Below are positions 4,852 through 6,304 of a DNA stretch of 6,304 nucleotides, piece by piece. The notes beneath the pieces were generated by a model. It did no database searches. It saw only the letters and a list, made by a program, of their open reading frames with translations, and was not told the origin of the DNA. The position numbers were made by a program, and so were the translations under genes. Origin of the DNA: Gemmatimonadota bacterium. Lineage in GTDB: Bacteria > JBHIER01 > G020348925. The DNA lies in NCBI GenBank assembly GCA_020348925.1, contig CP070758.1, positions 4,775,921-4,782,224 on the forward strand, written 5' to 3'. Each line of letters opens with the position of its first letter. Within the stretch, counting starts at the first letter, position 1.

Positions 4852-6304
4852 TACTGAATAATTTGACTTCAATACCTTCAAACTCGGGTTCGAGGCGACA
4901 TACGCCACCGGCGCAGAGAAAGCCGGCCTGGCGTGAACCGTACATGACAGACAGGTCATGATTCGGTGATATATTAATATCAAACTTGCCGAAAAGCCAA
5001 AGGTTTTTTTCGTCCGGCCTGTTCTGGAGTTTTTCTTGAAGGTCGGACGTGTTGGTCCACTCCCCTACGAGGCTCAAGGTGTATTTCGGAGAGTGGGCGT
5101 ATTCCAGCGAGTAGATCTGGTTATCGAACTCACCCAGCAACTCCGAATCCGTGTGCTGGTGTTGGAAGACGAAGCGGAAACTGTTTACAGGATCGAGAGA
5201 ATATGTGAACTCAAAAACAGGGGTGATATACGTATCCTGTCTCTGCTTTGAAAGACCCAAGGCTCCAATAGTAAAGAAGTCGTCGCTGAAATGATGTTCT
5301 ATTTCGCCATAAATCTCCTCGTACAGCGTGTTTCCTTCTCCTAAGATCGTTTTGCCCTCATGATCCTTTGTCAGGCTGTAGTTGGCGAGAAGGGACGTCT
5401 TCGGTGTGGGAGAGAAGGTGGCTTCGATCTGTATTCCGGCTTCATCATCGGCATTCAGAAGGTACGGATGTCTGTTCAGCAATGTGTACGAATGTTCACG
5501 AATGAGAGCCGGTGGATTGTTGTATGTTACAAAATGGTCATCCGACAGGAAGAAGAAATTATGATAGTATTTGTATTCGCAACTTAATCCGAAACCTGCT
5601 GTCGTAAAACTCGTTGAGAAATAGGCTCCAGTGCCTTTAGAATTTGTCTTCTTCCCGTATTCACCGTAGAGATCCAACATCCACGTCTCCTGTGAAAGGG
5701 AAAGCTGCGTTCTCCCCGAGGTGATCTCCGCCTTCTGGCGAAGATTCGGACTGTTGCTCACATAACTGCCGCCGAATGCTACTCCATCCAACAGATTCAG
5801 GTTAAGATCAGCCCCATGTATCAGGTCTGTCCTTTGATCTGAAGGGCCTTCGGGTCTGCCGGAGAGAAAGGTGGCTGAAAGCCGATCGTAGCTGACATCG
5901 AACTTCACCCCTTCCAGATTATTATCGACACGGATATCACGATCCTCGTATGTGCGAAGGGTCATTCCTCTACCGAACATGGCGTAGTAATTACCGACGC
6001 GAGCCTGGATATTATCGTGATGATATTCAAAATAACGAAAGGTGATCCCCTCTTCCACAGGGTCAGTCCCGGGGAACTGTAAGGATGGGTCTTTGGGCTG
6101 ATAGAGCTCCATTCTCAATCCTGCGGTGAAATTGTCGAAGTAGAAGTCGGCATCGAGCCAGTTCTCGAGAATCTCATCGTTCGTCTCTGTGGAAAAGGAG
6201 TATTCCATGTGGTTGGCCAGGCTGGTCGTCAGACCGCCAAACATCTGGGCCTTGAGTGGCAGAGACAATGCCGTGAGTACCATCAGCATGAATACAAGCA
6301 GGAA
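4844..6304 (-). CDS. DUF6029-like outer-membrane beta-barrel protein, N-terminus outside the window
   Basis: The frame is open to the right edge; an ATG at 6289 gives 481 residues, but the codons before it (F-L-L-V-F) continue a signal-peptide hydrophobic core (FLLVFMLMVLTALSLPLKAQ), so the real start is probably a few codons beyond the window. After the LKA-Q cleavage site there are long alternating beta strands rich in aromatic residues (ADFYFDNFTAGLRMELYQ, FRYFEYHHDNIQARVGNYY), typical of an outer-membrane barrel. The segment VGNYYAMFGRGMTLRTYEDR (about 98-117) followed by a DNNLEGVKF stretch resembles the DUF6029 family found in Bacteroidetes-like bacteria; this assignment is from memory of the family pattern. 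Near the end CAGGVC (Cys459 and Cys464 from ATG 6289) offers a CxxxxC pair. It ends with TAA at 4846-4844, 75 bases before the next reading frame, same strand, so co-transcription with the selenoprotein genes is likely. Function unknown. Confidence 0.72.
   Translation of the reverse strand, partial: FLLVFMLMVLTALSLPLKAQMFGGLTTSLANHMEYSFSTETNDEILENWLDADFYFDNFTAGLRMELYQPKDPSLQFPGTDPVEEGITFRYFEYHHDNIQARVGNYYAMFGRGMTLRTYEDRDIRVDNNLEGVKFDVSYDRLSATFLSGRPEGPSDQRTDLIHGADLNLNLLDGVAFGGSYVSNSPNLRQKAEITSGRTQLSLSQETWMLDLYGEYGKKTNSKGTGAYFSTSFTTAGFGLSCEYKYYHNFFFLSDDHFVTYNNPPALIREHSYTLLNRHPYLLNADDEAGIQIEATFSPTPKTSLLANYSLTKDHEGKTILGEGNTLYEEIYGEIEHHFSDDFFTIGALGLSKQRQDTYITPVFEFTYSLDPVNSFRFVFQHQHTDSELLGEFDNQIYSLEYAHSPKYTLSLVGEWTNTSDLQEKLQNRPDEKNLWLFGKFDINISPNHDLSVMYGSRQAGFLCAGGVCRLEPEFEGIEVKLFSRL

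Overview
The window looks like part of the genome of an uncultured Gram-negative bacterium of the FCB type (Bacteroidetes-like candidate phyla). This is an inference from gene content: a DUF6029-like outer-membrane barrel, Omp28-like secreted proteins, type I dockerins outside a cellulosome, a FlgD-like C-terminal sorting domain, and a CHAT protease fragment. No taxonomic marker gene is present.

Layout. From the right edge down to base 570 everything reads on the minus strand as one probable operon, in transcription order: (1) a DUF6029-like beta-barrel protein (4844 to beyond 6304, 5' end outside the window); (2) a short remnant (4601-4768) of a third family copy, with a signal-peptide core joined directly to half a dockerin; (3) a 650-residue secreted thioredoxin/Omp28-like protein with a C-terminal dockerin (2592-4544); (4) its 654-residue tandem paralogue (570-2534). 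On the left, bases 261-509 carry the last ~80 residues of a FlgD-like/T9SS-type C-terminal domain on the plus strand. Bases 1-275 carry a minus-strand CHAT (caspase-like) fragment running off the edge. These two fragments both lack their 5' parts and abut head to head.

Main discovery. Each of the two large genes has one in-frame TGA (minus-strand codons at 2420-2418 and 4430-4428), at codon 39. It replaces the first cysteine of the thioredoxin-like CxxC motif, giving FTNTS-U-R-G-C and FTNTS-U-G-G-C. Signal peptide, reading frame and protein sequence are conserved on both sides of the TGA. A hairpin identical in both genes follows the TGA at a distance suitable for a bacterial SECIS element. 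A conventional gene caller would start both genes ten codons past the TGA, at GTG, and lose the signal peptide and redox motif. I interpret them as a tandem pair of secreted selenoproteins: Sec-thioredoxin/Omp28-like head, Ig-like domain, glutamine-amidotransferase-like domain, dockerin. They are probably exported together with a barrel protein that itself has a C-terminal CxxxxC pair.

Other points: a nearly 60-base imperfect hairpin covers the start codon of the downstream selenoprotein gene, a perfect 10-bp hairpin overlaps the stop codon of the barrel gene, and the family shows expansion and decay (two intact copies, one collapsed). No stretch above 300 bases lacks a gene or gene fragment.
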